Source of the DNA: Flammula alnicola | Lineage: Eukaryota > Basidiomycota > Agaricomycetes > Agaricales > Strophariaceae | Assembly: GCA_015499995.1 (NCBI GenBank) | Contig: JADNRV010000002.1 | Coordinates: 372,001-436,000 of the forward strand | Length of the DNA stretch: 64,000 bases | Direction of reading: 5' to 3' | Part shown: positions 10,280-22,271 of the stretch, piece by piece | Layout: every line of letters begins with the position of its first letter | How positions within the stretch are numbered: position 1 is the first letter of the stretch | Notes under the pieces: generated by a model | What the model was told of the DNA's origin: nothing | The model's database searches: none | The model's input: only the letters and a program-made list of their open reading frames with translations | Translations under genes and position numbers: made by a program

Positions 10280-11119
10280 ATGGTGTGTTTGGTACAGTCT
10301 CTTCTCCTAGCCGTCCTCTTGCCTTATGCGCTGGCAGCCGAATATCTCGTCGGTGTTGGCAAGGATGAGACAACAGGGTTCGTGTTCATTTCCACCAAAA
10401 GGTCTGTATTTAGTCTGTAATTCCCATCTCTGGTACTGGTACAGGCAGAAAGGCATAGGTTTCGACCCGTCGGCTATCAACCCTGCTGCAGGAGACGTTA
10501 TTGTTTTCGAATTCCGAAGTGGACAGCACAGTGTTGTCCGTAAGTATCTTCATTTTCTTTTCAGAGAAGTGAGGCTAATCTAATTGCCATAGAGTCCACT
10601 TTTGACGATCCATGTGTTGGGAATGGTGGATTTAACAGTGGCATTCAGACGGTAAAGCCTTCTCGCAGCTACCTACTTTCGATTCCGGATTTAACTGAGC
10701 TACATCTCCTAGGTATCCGACTCACTTGCCGTCGATGCTCCTGGTCTGCCCACCGTAAGGCTGACTGTCAACGACACGAACCCTCTTTGGTAATTGTACG
10801 CCACTGTATCCATAAATATAGGCAACTCAAAATTTGGTTGATCAGGTTTTTCGATGACGCAGGAGGCGAATGCAACAAGGGTGGTGTCTTGGCTATCAAC
10901 CCAAGCGGGACGCAGTCCGCTGCTACATTCAAAGACAATGCTGCTGCCAAGGCTACGACGAGCGTTGCCACCTCCGCAACTAGTACAATTGCATCAAGTC
11001 CTTCCACTACAGCGACATCGCCTACGACTATCCACAGCTCTGCCGCGACATCAAAATTCAGTCGCTTCACTGTGCTCGGAAGCCTTCTCTCCGCCGGTTG
11101 CGTTGCATTTTTCTCGTGA
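10280..11119 (+). CDS. Secreted cupredoxin-like, serine-rich surface protein
   Basis: Five exons (10280-10377, 10445-10539, 10593-10651, 10713-10789, 10846-11119) give 200 residues. A signal peptide (about 20 residues, hydrophobic core LLLAVLLPYALA) is followed by a cupredoxin-type domain: YLVGVGKDETTG, FDPSAINPAAGDVIVFEF, GQHSVVQSTFDDPC, then FFDDAGGECNKGGVLAINP. His in QHSVVQ and the two Cys positions fit the fungal extracellular serine-rich (cupredoxin) family. A Thr/Ser/Ala-rich linker precedes a hydrophobic C-terminus (LGSLLSAGCVAFFS), as expected of a GPI-anchored protein. Role is probably at the cell surface; copper binding is not established by the sequence. Confidence 0.85.
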
Positions 11120-12162
11120 ACCTGTCTGGACTCTCGTCTACCAAATATCCGGTTTTCCGCCGGACTTTGGTCCATATAACCCACATAAATAGGCTTACAT
11201 TCTATTTCTACGCTCCTTCAATACGTCAAAAAACTTTCTGAACACGGCTTTGTCGGCTGCATGCCTTTTTCATATTATCTTGTCTCCCTCAAGGTTTGAA
11301 GGGTTATGACTCATTTTTCTTCATCCTGCCTTCGGATCTAGCGGTGGCAGCATGCTACATCACTGTCTGTTCGCAACCGCCAGTTGAATGCAACCGCCAG
11401 AACCTATGGGCCGTGGCCCGTCGGCCCTTTGGTCGACAAATTTTATTGGGGTTCGATGAGGCTGATGGATCCATGGTCGATCTCAGTAGATTTTTCATCC
11501 ATCAAATGCAATTTTATTTCCCTCTGCCATACATATGTACGGATTTTTCTTTGGGAATCGAAGACGACCGTAGGTTCGTAACAATCACTCCATGCAACGC
11601 TCCACATTTACGGCGAAGTTAAGCCGGAAGTTGACGCCATACTGCACGTTAAACACGAGCCTAATGACAATGTCCGGTGTCTGAATCAACGCGTCTTTCT
11701 TACATTGTCAAAACCTTTCTCCCAGTGCCAATATTGACATAACATGCGCTCAGTCAGTCAGGAAACACATGTTTCGACGTTCGATTCAATTGCACTGCCA
11801 AATGCGTGGGGATGTTAATGAAAGACTACGAGAGCGCACAACAAGACTGAATGGAGTCGCAGAAAATGAGAGAAGAGAAAGAAAAACTCGCAAGCCCAGT
11901 TCTCGAAGATGAAAAATATAAAAATAGAGCCTATGGTTAGGGGAATACTTGTAGAACTGGTATAATCACGATGGATGAAAATAGAGCCTAACAATCAAGT
12001 CAGACTATAGGGATTCATAGACCGGTGCCTGCAAGCTGAAATCGTAAAAAAACGTATAACAACAAGAAAATGGGACGACTGAAGAGATCAATTCAGATCA
12101 ATCATGCAATGGCCGAGAGCTGCCAGGATACTCGACAGCCGCCCCATGCACTATCAGAAAAA
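11120..12162. other. Intergenic region, no gene seen
   Basis: Convergent intergenic space of about 1 kb. A short direct repeat (AAAATAGAGCCTA) occurs near 11920 and 11978. The open frame at 11296-11622 has no recognisable motif. Confidence 0.4.
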
Positions 12163-13920
12163 TCAAGCAAGTCGGTTAAGAGCACGCCTTCGTCCTCCTT
12201 TCACGGCAGCTGATGATGAAGCCGCAGGGGCGGAAGAAACGATAGGAGAAGGACTCTTGTTGTTGCCGTTCTTGTTGATGGCGGTATTGCTGCTGCCGTT
12301 CTTGCCGCGTCCGACAGCTGCAGTGGCCGAAGCAGCAGGGGCAGCGCTGGAAGCAGCACCCTTAACTACAGCAGAGGCCTTCGCGGAAGCAGATGCAGCG
12401 GCGCTAGAAGCAGCACCCTTTACCACGGCAGAGGCCTTTGCTGAAGCAGCTGGAGCGGCGCTAGAAGCAGCACCCTTCACGCTAGCAGAAGCCGTCGCCG
12501 AGGCAGCGGGAGCGGCGCTGGATGCTGCTGCGGCCGCAACGTTGCTTCCAGCGGCGGGTTGGCCGTCAGCGGTAACAGTGAACTAGGAATAAGTAAGTCA
12601 GAATAAAAGCTTGCAGCTCATATTTCAGAAACTTACGTAGATAGCATCATCAAGGGAACCGTGTTGAGCGACAGGGACGATAACAGGTTGATGGTTAGCG
12701 GCCGTGTTGATGGAAGAGAGCTTGTAGACACCAGCAGCGAGACCGCTGGTAACATCGGCAGTCAACTTTCCACCCACGGCGGCAGCGTTCAAACCCTTGA
12801 AGAAGGCGAACTTCGTGGGATCCGTGGGAGTAGTCTGAGTAAGGGAGCTAATGGACTCGATAACGACGTGGGAGTGGCCTTGGATCTGTCCTGCACTGTT
12901 GAGTTGCTGAGGAGCGGAGAAGTAGTTCTCCTGAGCATTGACGAAGAAGCCGGTCTGCATGTTCTGGATAGCCATCTCGATGGTGAAAGTCGTTCCAGCC
13001 TTGATCGTACCGAAGTTGGGTGGGAAAGTGAACTTCGACGATGGCATGTTGTCGGTCGACGGGATGGTACCGATAGGAGCAGGGTTACATGAGCCTGTCG
13101 TGATCTGCTTGCCGTTCGTGATGGGCAAGTTTGGAACAGTAAGACAAAAGTTGATGAAGTTGTTCGTCGATGTCAAGGAAGCAACTTGTCCTGCAGTAGG
13201 GACATCTTGACCATTATTGGCAAAACCGGAAGCAATCACACGGGGATCCAGTGCTGCAATTCGAGAGTCTATCAGAAACTGTACAGTAGTTGGAAACCTC
13301 CATATCGATACGTACTGGTCGACGTTTGAGGATCACCGTTGTTGGCGCTTCCTGTATTGGCAGCAGTCGTTGCAGCCGCCGCCGCCGCCGAGGAGGTGGT
13401 CTTCGTGTTACCTTTGCCGCCGGTATTCGCAAGTGTCGCCGCCGCCGCAGACGACGAGGTGGTCTTTGTATTACCGCCTTTGGCGGTCGCTGCTGCCGCC
13501 GCTGAGGAGGTGGTCTTCGTATTGCCGCCTTTGGCGGTTGCCACTGCCGCCGCCGACGAGGTGGTCTTTGTGTTACCGCCTTTGCCATTGGCTGTGGTGG
13601 CCGTCGCTTTCGCGGATGAAGCCGTCGTAGTCACTTTGCCGCTGTTGCCGCTGTTGTTGTTAGTGTTGCCGTTATTACTGAGCACTCTTGAGGTAGCTGT
13701 TGCTGCACCTCCCCTGGCAGTAACAGTGACGGTTTGAACTCGCGTAACTGTGGTAGGAGCCTAGGTATAATTAGAACGTAAAAATGAACATGGGCGTCTC
13801 AATATGGGAATAAGGCAGAATACGAACCGGGCACTGGGGTTGAGCGCTAGCAGCACGAGGGACGGCTTCGACGGACAGGGCAAGAGCCAGGAAAGCCACG
13901 AACATGGATTTCGAAAACAT
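12163..13920 (-). CDS. Secreted protein with Ala/Ser/Thr repeats flanking a conserved domain
   Basis: Four exons (13828-13920, 13316-13760, 12637-13253, 12163-12582) give 524 residues. A signal peptide (MFSKSMFVAFLALALSVEA) leads to a low-complexity segment with about four imperfect copies of KGGNTKTTSSAAA, then a conserved domain of about 200 residues (DPRVIASGFANNGQDVP, NNFINFCLTVPNLPITNGKQ, HSHVVIES, PVIVPVAQHGSLDDAIYFTV). A second repeat block follows: four copies of an 18-residue SSAAPAASA...KGA unit. The protein ends in a basic, hydrophilic tail (GGRRRALNRLA) with no GPI signal. I know this domain from many Agaricomycete secreted proteins of unknown function; such proteins are sometimes mislabelled as ribosomal S17. 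Function is not shown by the sequence. Confidence 0.82.
12180..12540 (-). repeat. 54-nt coding minisatellite (SSAAPAASA...KGA units)
   Basis: About four tandem 54-nt units encode Ala/Ser/Lys-rich 18-mers in the last exon of the secreted protein. Two central units are nearly identical (ASAKASAVVKGA), which suggests recent unequal exchange or slippage. Confidence 0.75.
13370..13625 (-). repeat. Coding repeat (KGGNTKTTSSAAA units)
   Basis: Roughly 51-60-nt imperfect units, four in all, encode Gly-Asn-Thr-Lys-Thr-Thr-Ser-Ser followed by poly-Ala. They form the Thr/Ser-rich, likely O-glycosylated spacer after the signal peptide. Confidence 0.7.
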
Positions 13921-15974
13921 GACGATATAAAGCCCGATTTTTAAAGAAAGTGCAGTAAAGAAGGATAAAGGAGAAGGAATGGGATGCGTTGAGGGCTTGT
14001 GAACTATCAAAGTGCTTCAGACGCAGTGAAAGACAAAGACGACACCAGTGTCGGGCAATCGTAGTCTTTGGCGCACTAGGCGACGGCCTTTTGGCAAGAG
14101 AAGGGAACTTGAAGGGAATGAAGTCGAAAAGAGGTGATTCAATTCTTCTGTCTTGTGCCTTATAAGCATATGCCCCCTCCTTCCTTTTTCCTTTAATCAT
14201 ATCAGATTATCTCACACGGCCTACATCGGGTATCCTACCAAAATCCGTCCCTTTCTACCTCCTCTTCCTCGCCTCCGTGTCCTTCCTTCGCTCTTCGTCC
14301 CCTCCATTGTACTTTCATACTATTATTTTTGACCCAACTCGCATTATTTTTGCTCATCTTAATGTGGAACTTGGGCAGAATCCAACATGTCCCATCGGCC
14401 TTTCATCGACGTTGTTGCCATGCAAGCTGATAACAGCGTCTATAAATACTTTACGATGCCTTAACCCTCCAGGGCCACCTGCCGGATGCCATACGCAGGA
14501 CGTTCCCGAATGGGTCACAACTGTCATGACCTCGGTGAAGTCTTTTTCACGGCATAGAATGATGGGCAACCGGAACAGTTACTACATTATCATAGTCATT
14601 TTTCCATGTTCATCTGTGCGCCTCTGGTCGTTATGGGATTTTGACCTGAGCGATTTTTTCGCCCTCAAAAGGTCCGTTCAACGGTCATGATCCCTGCTAT
14701 GCTACTTATTGGTTCTTTGTGTTAGTCCTCATCTGCACAAAAGGTTGGGCAAGTGATTTACAATGACTTTCTTTGACAAATGGAGTCTTGGGATAATTTA
14801 GGTGTCATCAGCAGTCTTTTTATGACCTTGCCATTGTGCCTCAATTCACCAGCCGCATACCGCTCAAATCGGTTCAGCCTCATAATCGCCGCTGCTTTTG
14901 TTCCGCCTCGAGGCGTTAGGATCTGGAAGGCAACTTGCACGCACGGGCGCTCTTTCTGTATTTCTTGTTAAGTTCCTTCCATGAAGAATGGACAGCCCCT
15001 GGAGGCTGGACTCACGATTGCTCTGTTAATCTTGTCATTATCGTCGAATTATCTTGTCATTATCGGTCAGCCGTCTGGTTGCGCCGAACGGCAGATCGTG
15101 ATGGGATACGTAGTGTTCGCATCTCAGGAGTCAGCTGGCCGTCGAACGTTGAAGGAGATGATCCTATCGACAATGATATCCTTTCAAGGTTCGCTAATCG
15201 TTTCGTTGCATGGACGAATTGTTGTTGGTAGGGATAGTAACTTGATGGACCCCGGCCACGGATTATTAAGTTAAAGCCATGTACGCATGCTCGTCGCTCA
15301 GAACCAGACCCAAGTAATGAGGCGTACATCGAGGATGTCGCTGTCAGACATAATCATCCCGGTCTTCCGGTACTGTGCATCTTGCATTAGGACTGATGGC
15401 AAAACATGGTGGACAATCAATTATCATGAAAATCGTTGCACGCTCCCATGTGATGTGTTTGTTGATCACTGGCATTGCTGAAGGCCCACTGCGTTTCTCG
15501 AAAATAATATGTTCTTGAATGTCGAAATGAAGCAAGACTCTGGCGACTTCCTAGTTTGAACTCTGGCTTGTCAGCAAGGTCCATTTAGCAATAATTATGA
15601 TGAGGTGAGCTCTGCCATGACTTGGACTTGACTGCTAAGATAGGTTGTGATGCACTGGAGGCTCTTGGTGTTCGCTGCTGGCACGAGGTGAATCTGTTGA
15701 GACGGCTGAACGATTGATATGAATTCGAACAGATTCGAACAGCAACGTGATGTCATTGTCGATGTCAGACGAGGTCACGTGAGATTTAGTGCCAATTGAG
15801 AAGGAATTTCAATTAGGAAAGCTGCGGACCTCGTTGTGTTTGTTTTCCTCTACACACACCGCTCACTCTGCGGCACCCACCACTACCTCCAGCTGCATCT
15901 ATCCGGTTTTCTCTCCTAATTTCTGTCGTTCTTTGTTTTTGCTTTCTGATATCGGACTTGTACAACTCTCAAGG
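13921..15974. other. Long intergenic region, no gene recognised
   Basis: About 2 kb between divergently transcribed secreted-protein genes. Several 60-140-codon frames exist on both strands, but none has a domain, a consistent splice pattern or clear codon bias. Both promoters must lie here. Confidence 0.4.
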
Positions 15975-17476
15975 ATGTTCCTCCAGGTTGTGAAACGTTA
16001 TGCTCTACTCACCCTCGTCTCGGCTGTTTTAACTGCTGAAGCACATCCTTATGCTTTTGGCTCGGCGCTGGCGTCGGAAAACTTGACCCCTCGTGCGACT
16101 GTATGCAACGGACATGCTGAACTATGCAGTCGCACCTTCGGAAATGTGACATTTGTGGGCGCCCACGACTCTTATGCTGTCGGGGTGAATAACTGTACGT
16201 GCTGTGCATCTTTCTGACAGTGCTTCTTCAATTAAATTCACCATCTTCTTTATGTACCCTTTTACAGTGGCTGCTAATCAGGACCAACCCAGTGGGTTTC
16301 CATGAGTCTGAATTAAGGAAAGGAGATTGACATCGCTTAAGTAACCCAGCAGTTGAACGATGGCATTCGTATGCTCCAAAGTCAGGCTCACAACCAAAGT
16401 GGGGTCATAAGGCTCTGTCATACATCTTGTGTTGGTTTTGATGATCAACCATGATTTTTATTGGAACTGATCCTTGCTCTTACAGTCTCTCTACGACGGT
16501 GGCACATTGCAGGACTACTTGACGACAGGTTTGGAACACATTCGTCTGTGTCAAACTGATTCTGAAAATGTCCGTCTTAGTGAAACAATGGCTGGACCAG
16601 AATCCAAATGAAGGTATGTTTCTATTTCTTTTTGCCAAGTTTGTTTATTGAGTATTGTCTAGTGCTTTCGCTTCTGATTGTCAATATCGACAATCTCCCT
16701 CCCTCCAATTATGACGCTGTCTTCAAAGCGGTTGGTCTGGACACGGTCTCATACGCCCCGCCCAGCTCCCCCATAGCACAGTCTGGCTGGCCAACCCTCG
16801 GATCATTGATCGACTCAGGCAAACGCCTTCTCACATTCCTTGACAATGGAGCGGACTTAACGGCTGTCCCATATCTGATGGATGGTAAGATTATATACAT
16901 ATAAGAGGTTTCTTCAAGGCTCATCAGACATGAAGAATTCTCAAATATTGGGAGAGCGAGTTCGACGTTACCGACCCCAGTTTTAACTGCAACGTCAATA
17001 GGACTGCCACGGGTAGCGACACATCTACTCAGATGTATCTCATCAATCACTTCCTCGACCAGCTTGTCCTTAATCAACCTGTGCCATTTGTGGCGAAATT
17101 GAACGTGACGAACGCTGCCACTGGAGCTGGCTCTCTCGGTGCCCAGGTTGATACCTGCACCGCCGCTCATGGCCGTCCACCCAATTTCATGCTTGTTGAT
17201 GTGAGTCTCGAATTACATTAATCCCGACGTTAGCTAAAAGTGTACACATAGTTTTACGAGTATGGCGGTGGATCGGTTTTCCAAGTCGCTGCAAACCTCA
17301 ACGGCGTGACGTACGCTCCTTCCACCCCAGTGGCCACACCTGCCTCTACCGCAACAGCAAGTTCGGGAGGATCAACAGTGTCAGTTATTTCATCGTCACT
17401 TTCTGGTGGACTCTCAACGATATCACATCCCTTAAAAATTATATATTTGCTTTCGGCGTCATTGTTACCTCGGTGA
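15975..17476 (+). CDS. Secreted PLC-like phosphodiesterase (PI-PLC X fold)
   Basis: Eight exons encode about 373 residues. A signal peptide (ALLTLVSAVLTAEA) precedes CNGHAELCSRTFGNVTFVGAHDSY, the first active-site His region of PI-PLC-like phosphodiesterases; QQLNDGIRML and VIRLCHTSC carry the second His region. LVDFYEYGGG and a Ser/Thr-rich tail with a hydrophobic end follow, suggesting a GPI anchor. Exons: 15975-16194, 16268-16291 (24 nt), 16342-16430, 16486-16528, 16581-16613, 16663-16884, 16936-17200, 17252-17476. In the seventh exon the frame is broken by one base near 16948: the family motif EFSNIWE requires ATTTGG where ATTGGG is present. I treat this as one missing T. Substrate unknown. 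Confidence 0.82.
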
Positions 17477-17598
17477 TGACTGGATCGTTAATTATAATCT
17501 AGTACTATTTATGTAGTGCATCTTCATGGACATCGAACTATTTTCTGGAACGAACATCACGGAGGACTAGTTACAATATGCAGATAATCGCGTGATGA

Positions 17599-18785
17599 TC
17601 AGCGTTTGCGTTCTAAGCGCCATTTGTATACTCGCGGCCGGTAAGTTGTCTCGTCTACAAGCTTGTGCGATGGCTTTTGTCTCCTCCCACGGCGCGCATC
17701 TACCTCATCTTGAGTCTCTTCGTCGTCGTCATTGTCATCACCTTCCACCTTTTCTACGCCTTGTATCTTCTTTTTACCACCCTTGCCCATAAGTAGTCTC
17801 TGCATCTCAAATTCGCGCTCGGCATATCGCAACTGGCGGTCTCGCTCAAGCCTCGCGGAGAGCTCCTTCAATAACCGTCTGCGTTTTCCCAGATCATGTG
17901 GTTGCTCGTCTCCGGAGTTGGTGGTGACTTCCTTGGCTACCTCGATGCCTGAAGATTTTCTTCTGGACTTTTTGTTCGGCTCCGTGATTTCCATCCCAAC
18001 TCTACTTCCACTGGAGACGCGCTTGTCGATATTCGGGTCGCATCATCATGTGTTTCCTTTGCTTTGCCCTTTTCGATAAACGGGCCACTGGGTTCCAGGT
18101 TTAGCAATGTTCTTGAGCAAGTACACGCAAGGTAACATGCCTTCATCAGAGCTTTCAGCAAATAAAATGTGTTTTCGCTTCTTTCCGTGGCTTCCTGGGG
18201 TCTCCTGGAGAATTTTAGCTTTTTTCAATATTTGTAATTCATCTTCGTCAAGCTCGGCCTCGATGTCTGCTTGTTCAAGGTCTCCGGTATCCGTCTTGAG
18301 CAAATCAGCCATTTCCATGAGCTGGTTCTTAATCTTGTCTATTTTCTGGCAATTTGTAAGTTCACAACACTTTATTGCCATGGAACACCAACGTACTTTC
18401 ATGCCTGACGCTCTCATGGTTCGGACATAGTTCTCATCCTGCGTTTTAAGAACTTTAACTATCTCGGTTGGGAGCGCGACGTTGCCTCTGTCCTTAATAT
18501 GTACACCTTCCTAAAAATATGATTAGATCTAATATACAGTGTTGTCTCCTATACATCACAAACCTTTGTCCTCTCTTTCGTCATTGAGAAGTAGAACTCA
18601 TCCTTATTCCGCTCTGCAACCTTTTGCTTGAGACGAGTGAGGCGGTCCTGCTTTGAATGGTAATCTCGGGCACGCTTGACATAGTCGGCATGTTTTTCGA
18701 GGAGTCCTAGCTTAGATCTATGAGCTAGCTGGGAGCGCTCCTTGTGGTTACGCCTGTGGATCGAATTTCTAAGGGAGGAGGTCAT
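17599..18785 (-). CDS. UTP11: U3 snoRNA-associated protein UTP11 (SSU processome)
   Basis: Nucleolar component of the small-subunit processome needed for 18S rRNA maturation. The N-terminus [20 protein letters not shown], then [17 protein letters not shown] and NKDEFYF are diagnostic. Exons 18564-18785, 18397-18510 and 18137-18345 lead into a final exon 17599-18087 that carries a Lys/Arg-rich coiled region ([20 protein letters not shown]) and the typical end [13 protein letters not shown]. Within the last exon the frame changes after VELGWK, at an AAA run (17988-17990): one more A would give [17 protein letters not shown]. The only alternative, a 38-nt intron, is unusually short and would delete the conserved LGW. 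Shares a 135-bp promoter region with the next gene. Confidence 0.87.
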
Positions 18786-18920
18786 GGTGGAGAGAATAAG
18801 GAAAGGCAAGTGACGTGACGATGTGACGGGAGATGATTTAGCAAAATTGTGTCGAAAACGGGATGTATTTGGAACGACCAGCGCGAATTGTCGAGAAAAT
18901 CGAATTGTGCAGGATCCAAG
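18786..18920. promoter_or_regulatory. Bidirectional promoter of UTP11 and the zinc-finger gene
   Basis: Only 135 bp separate the two divergent start codons, so the core promoters must overlap or share regulatory sites. No TATA box stands out. Confidence 0.5.
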
Positions 18921-20210
18921 ATGAGCTTTCAACATTTTCGCCTGGGAGAGGTTCCCTTGCATCAGCCAGTACACCAACCACCTGCTGCTCAAACCCAAGG
19001 TAGCTTTCCTTGTTCCCATTCCCTCTCTCTTCAATGCTCATCTTCACTAGCCAGTGCCTCCACGACGAAGCAACCGTATGGTTCTGGAGATACCGATGAT
19101 GGCTACACCCTTATTTTCCAAAACATAGACGCCTTTCAAGCCTGGCGCGCAGCTGAAGAGGAACGTAATTGCGTCGAATTTGTCAAGGTATTGCCGGCAT
19201 TTCAGATGTCTCATCCTTATCGCTCAGCCTGCCATCGCCGCAGGGTGACACGCATGGCAGCAAGGCAGACCCGCCTCGTTTCAAAGATCATACCAAGCTC
19301 GTATGCGCAAGGCATTCCCGCAGTGGACGCAAGAAGTACATAAAGAAACACCCAGAGCGCGTCCGCAAAGTTCCTAGTCGCAAGGTCATTTCTAGCCTTG
19401 TCTCACGATCACAACACAATATTGATATTTATCGCGTTTAGCTCGACGGACAAGGCTGCCAAGCGTCTGTCAGTTACAAGACCTATTTTGACACCGAGGA
19501 AGTGCGCGCTTGTTGTAAGCTCGGAATCTTCTTTTACTTGCATACAGGTGCTGATTTGCAATCAAGATATCGCACAACACTCTCATGAAATCGGACTGGC
19601 AAACTTGCCGTTCACCCGTCGCGGCCGCAAAGCAGCTGTCCAAAATGAGAAGGAACATGGTCGTACTAAAAGTGTGGCTGCACCTGATCAGGATCAGCAG
19701 ATTGCGTCCTCAAGCGCACCGGCAGGCATAGCAGCACAACAACAACAGCACGGGGTTTCTTCGTTCTCCTCCGCCGTTTCCATGCTGGCGCCTCTTCCAG
19801 GGCAATCGTTTCCCCCTCCGACCCCACAACCGTATGGTTTCGCGAATGCCATCCATTCATACCCACCAAACCCCCCTCCACCAGCCCAACAAACCCTTCC
19901 CCACGAACGATGGGACAATATGGCGACACTCTTCCAAACCGTGCGCGACCATGCTAGAGCATTTGAATACCCTGCTGCCAGCGTTGCCGCTCTTGAAACT
20001 GTTCTCATCAGATTGTACTTGGAAAGTCCTATGGGGCTCTCACCACAGCAAAACATGGGAACCCTCATTCAAAACGGAATTGCTCTTAATAATAATAGGA
20101 GCCAGGCTGCACCTGCTGCCCAAATGCAGACAAGTGCAAGCGGTCACCAAACTATCAATGGAACTGCCAACGATGGGCCTAGTATCTCAAATGCAGATGA
20201 TGCCTCTTGA
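18921..20210 (+). CDS. FAR1/FLYWCH-like zinc-finger protein, putative DNA binding
   Basis: Five exons (18921-18999, 19051-19187, 19244-19384, 19442-19514, 19567-20210) give 357 residues. The central region carries a Cys/His pattern: a Cys in KLVCARHS, basic [10 protein letters not shown], Cys in [16 protein letters not shown], then [13 protein letters not shown], which fits the C...C...HxH arrangement of WRKY-GCM1/FLYWCH/FAR1 fingers. It is followed by [11 protein letters not shown], a basic patch. The C-terminal half is Gln/Pro/Ala-rich ([15 protein letters not shown]), like transcription-factor activation regions. The last intron uses an AAG acceptor, chosen because only that phase joins EEVRAC to [13 protein letters not shown] binding is inferred. 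Confidence 0.7.
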
Positions 20211-20431
20211 ATTCTTCCTCTCTTATTGCCTTGTTATTGTTTCAGCCGATATACTTCTTGTAGTTTCTTACTCTTATCAGCCTTACGATTCTCCTAGTTG
20301 CAGCCATTTTGACTCTTGAGCTTTACCGTATACTACCTCGTATTATGTAATCCATTTACTTATTAGCGCCTGTGATTGTGATTCCGGAAGTTGAATCGCT
20401 CCCCGAGTCTCTTCGCATCTTTCTCATCCAC

Positions 20432-22271
20432 ATGTCGGCCTTGAGCTTTGCAAGACAAGCTTTTGGTAGAGAGAAGCCGCATGTTCGTGGATTAACCATT
20501 CCACACCATATTCAAGTTTGATAACTGGTGGTCTAGTCCTCAATCACCGATTGGGTCGATATCCTCACATCGGTCAACATCGAAGAGGAAGCGTACGATG
20601 GGTGAATATCATAACTGGACCCTGAAGCTGTCCTCGGTTATCTGATAATTTTCTGTCAAGAATACCAGAGTTGGTGGATTCAATCAATCTCCAGGCATCG
20701 GGGTGCGTCTTGCGCTTGTTCAATCCCGATAGCGAACTCATTTGACCCCTGACAGCCCGGGTGAAGCATCTCGGGCCCTCCGAAAGAAAGTGAAACATGG
20801 CAATGCGCATCAGCAATACCGATCTTTGGTGGTATGCAGCCTGGTCGTCCTCTGCGTTACGATCTCACCGACAGCTTGTATAATGGCAGATTCTCAAAGC
20901 CCTCGTGGAGAATTGCGGACAGAAATTCCAAAGTAAGCTACCTACTGTAAAATACTGCCACCTTACACGCCATTAACCAACTATGCCAGGCACTTTTGCG
21001 GATGGACACTTGACCGATGCCTTGAGAAATATCGCTAACGATCCCGGTTCCGACAGACGGGTGAAGAAGAAATTGAGTATGGTTCTTGCTTCTTGGAGAG
21101 AGCAGTATAAGGATGACCCAGCTATGTCTGTCGTTGCCGGACTCTACAAGCACTGTTTCGGAGAAGGCAAGCGGGTGGGCCAACAAGAGATGGCCAATAT
21201 GATGGGATTGTCTTTAACGCCGGAAGAAAAGAAGAGAATCGAGAAGAAGGAAGCCAAGCAGAAAGCCAAGCAGGAAGCAAAGCTAGAAAGGGAGAAAAGG
21301 GAGCTGCAAGCAAGGAAAGAGGGTGAAGATAGACAGAAAAAGAAACGAGTTCCCTTCGACTTCGAGAAGGTGCGCATCCTCGATAAATTTACACCCTGCC
21401 CACAATTGCAACACGCCTAATATTTGCTTTTAGGACAAACCCAAGGTTTTGGCCAGCATCGTCGAGGCATCTCAAGCGTCGAGTAACCTTCATAATGCCA
21501 TCACAGTCAGTATTTTATCCTCTCTTTTACCGTGGAAATCGTGCCAACATTTTCTCAGTTGGTAAATCTTGCTACCGACAAGCTGGAAACAAACGAACGT
21601 GTTCAGGAGTGCCTCGCGAAGGCAAAGCAAGCAAGGAAGCCTGTTGTACGTTACATCCAGGTAAGGTCATCTGCGTCAATAAATGCTTGCAGCTCTAATA
21701 CGTCCCCTCAAAGCTGGTCGAAAATGAGGAAGTCATTGGAACCCTGATTGAAACCAACGATCGCATAATGGCTGCACTGGAGATGTACGACCAGTCATGC
21801 GCCTCTACCGCCGACCCTACCTCCGATAGTGCTACTGCTATTACATCGGGACTTGCTGCAGCGAACATCAGTTCTTCGGAGAACACAAGGTCGACACAAG
21901 TTGGGAAAGAAATCGAGCGAAGCACAGAGCTCTCTCCCCATGTGCATCCTGATTTAGAGGCTCTAAATTTCGGTCCATTGGGCAGCTCTTCAACCAACCT
22001 GCCTGCTCCTTTGCGGCCATCTGCTTTGTCGGATGACGGATACGATGATGAAAGTCCGGACCGTCGTCCGGGGTCCTTATCCGACTTCAGTGACTACGAG
22101 TCATCAGACGAAGAGACGCACAAGGCGAACGCTGGACCATCCTCCAAACGAGCCTACGTGACTGTTTCCGACAATGAAGACGATGCTTCCGTCCCATTCT
22201 CGTCAGGAACTTCGAAGGGGAAAAATCACGTTGAAGACGATCCTTTCGCGGACCCATTTGCCGACAAGTAA
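20432..22271 (+). CDS. LSB5: LSB5-like VHS/GAT-domain trafficking protein
   Basis: Adaptor linking ubiquitin, Arf/actin regulators and endosomal sorting. Nine exons (20432-20482, 20537-20601, 20661-20702, 20756-20828, 20890-20932, 20990-21369, 21434-21505, 21559-21660, 21714-22271) give 461 residues. The VHS domain spans about residues 17-150: SSITDWVDILTS, EEEAYDGIPELVDSINLQ, LRKKVKHGN, ILKALVENCGQKFQ, FADGHLTDALRNIA. A Lys/Glu-rich helix follows (EEKKRIEKKEAKQKAKQEAK), then a GAT-like helical region (ASNLHNAIT, LVNLATDKLETNERVQECL, LIETNDRIMAALEMYDQ). The acidic tail ends DDPFADPFADK, with DPF motifs typical of clathrin-adaptor ligands. The short 5' exons were placed by reading phase and VHS conservation. 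Confidence 0.87.

Noticed and set aside
13339..13737. 132-codon Ala/Val-rich plus-strand frame over the secreted-protein repeats.
   Set aside because: Antisense shadow of the repeat-rich coding exon on the minus strand.
17965..18005. 38-nt intron as an explanation of the UTP11 frame break.
   Set aside because: Below the usual intron size here and would delete the conserved LGW block; one missing A is simpler.
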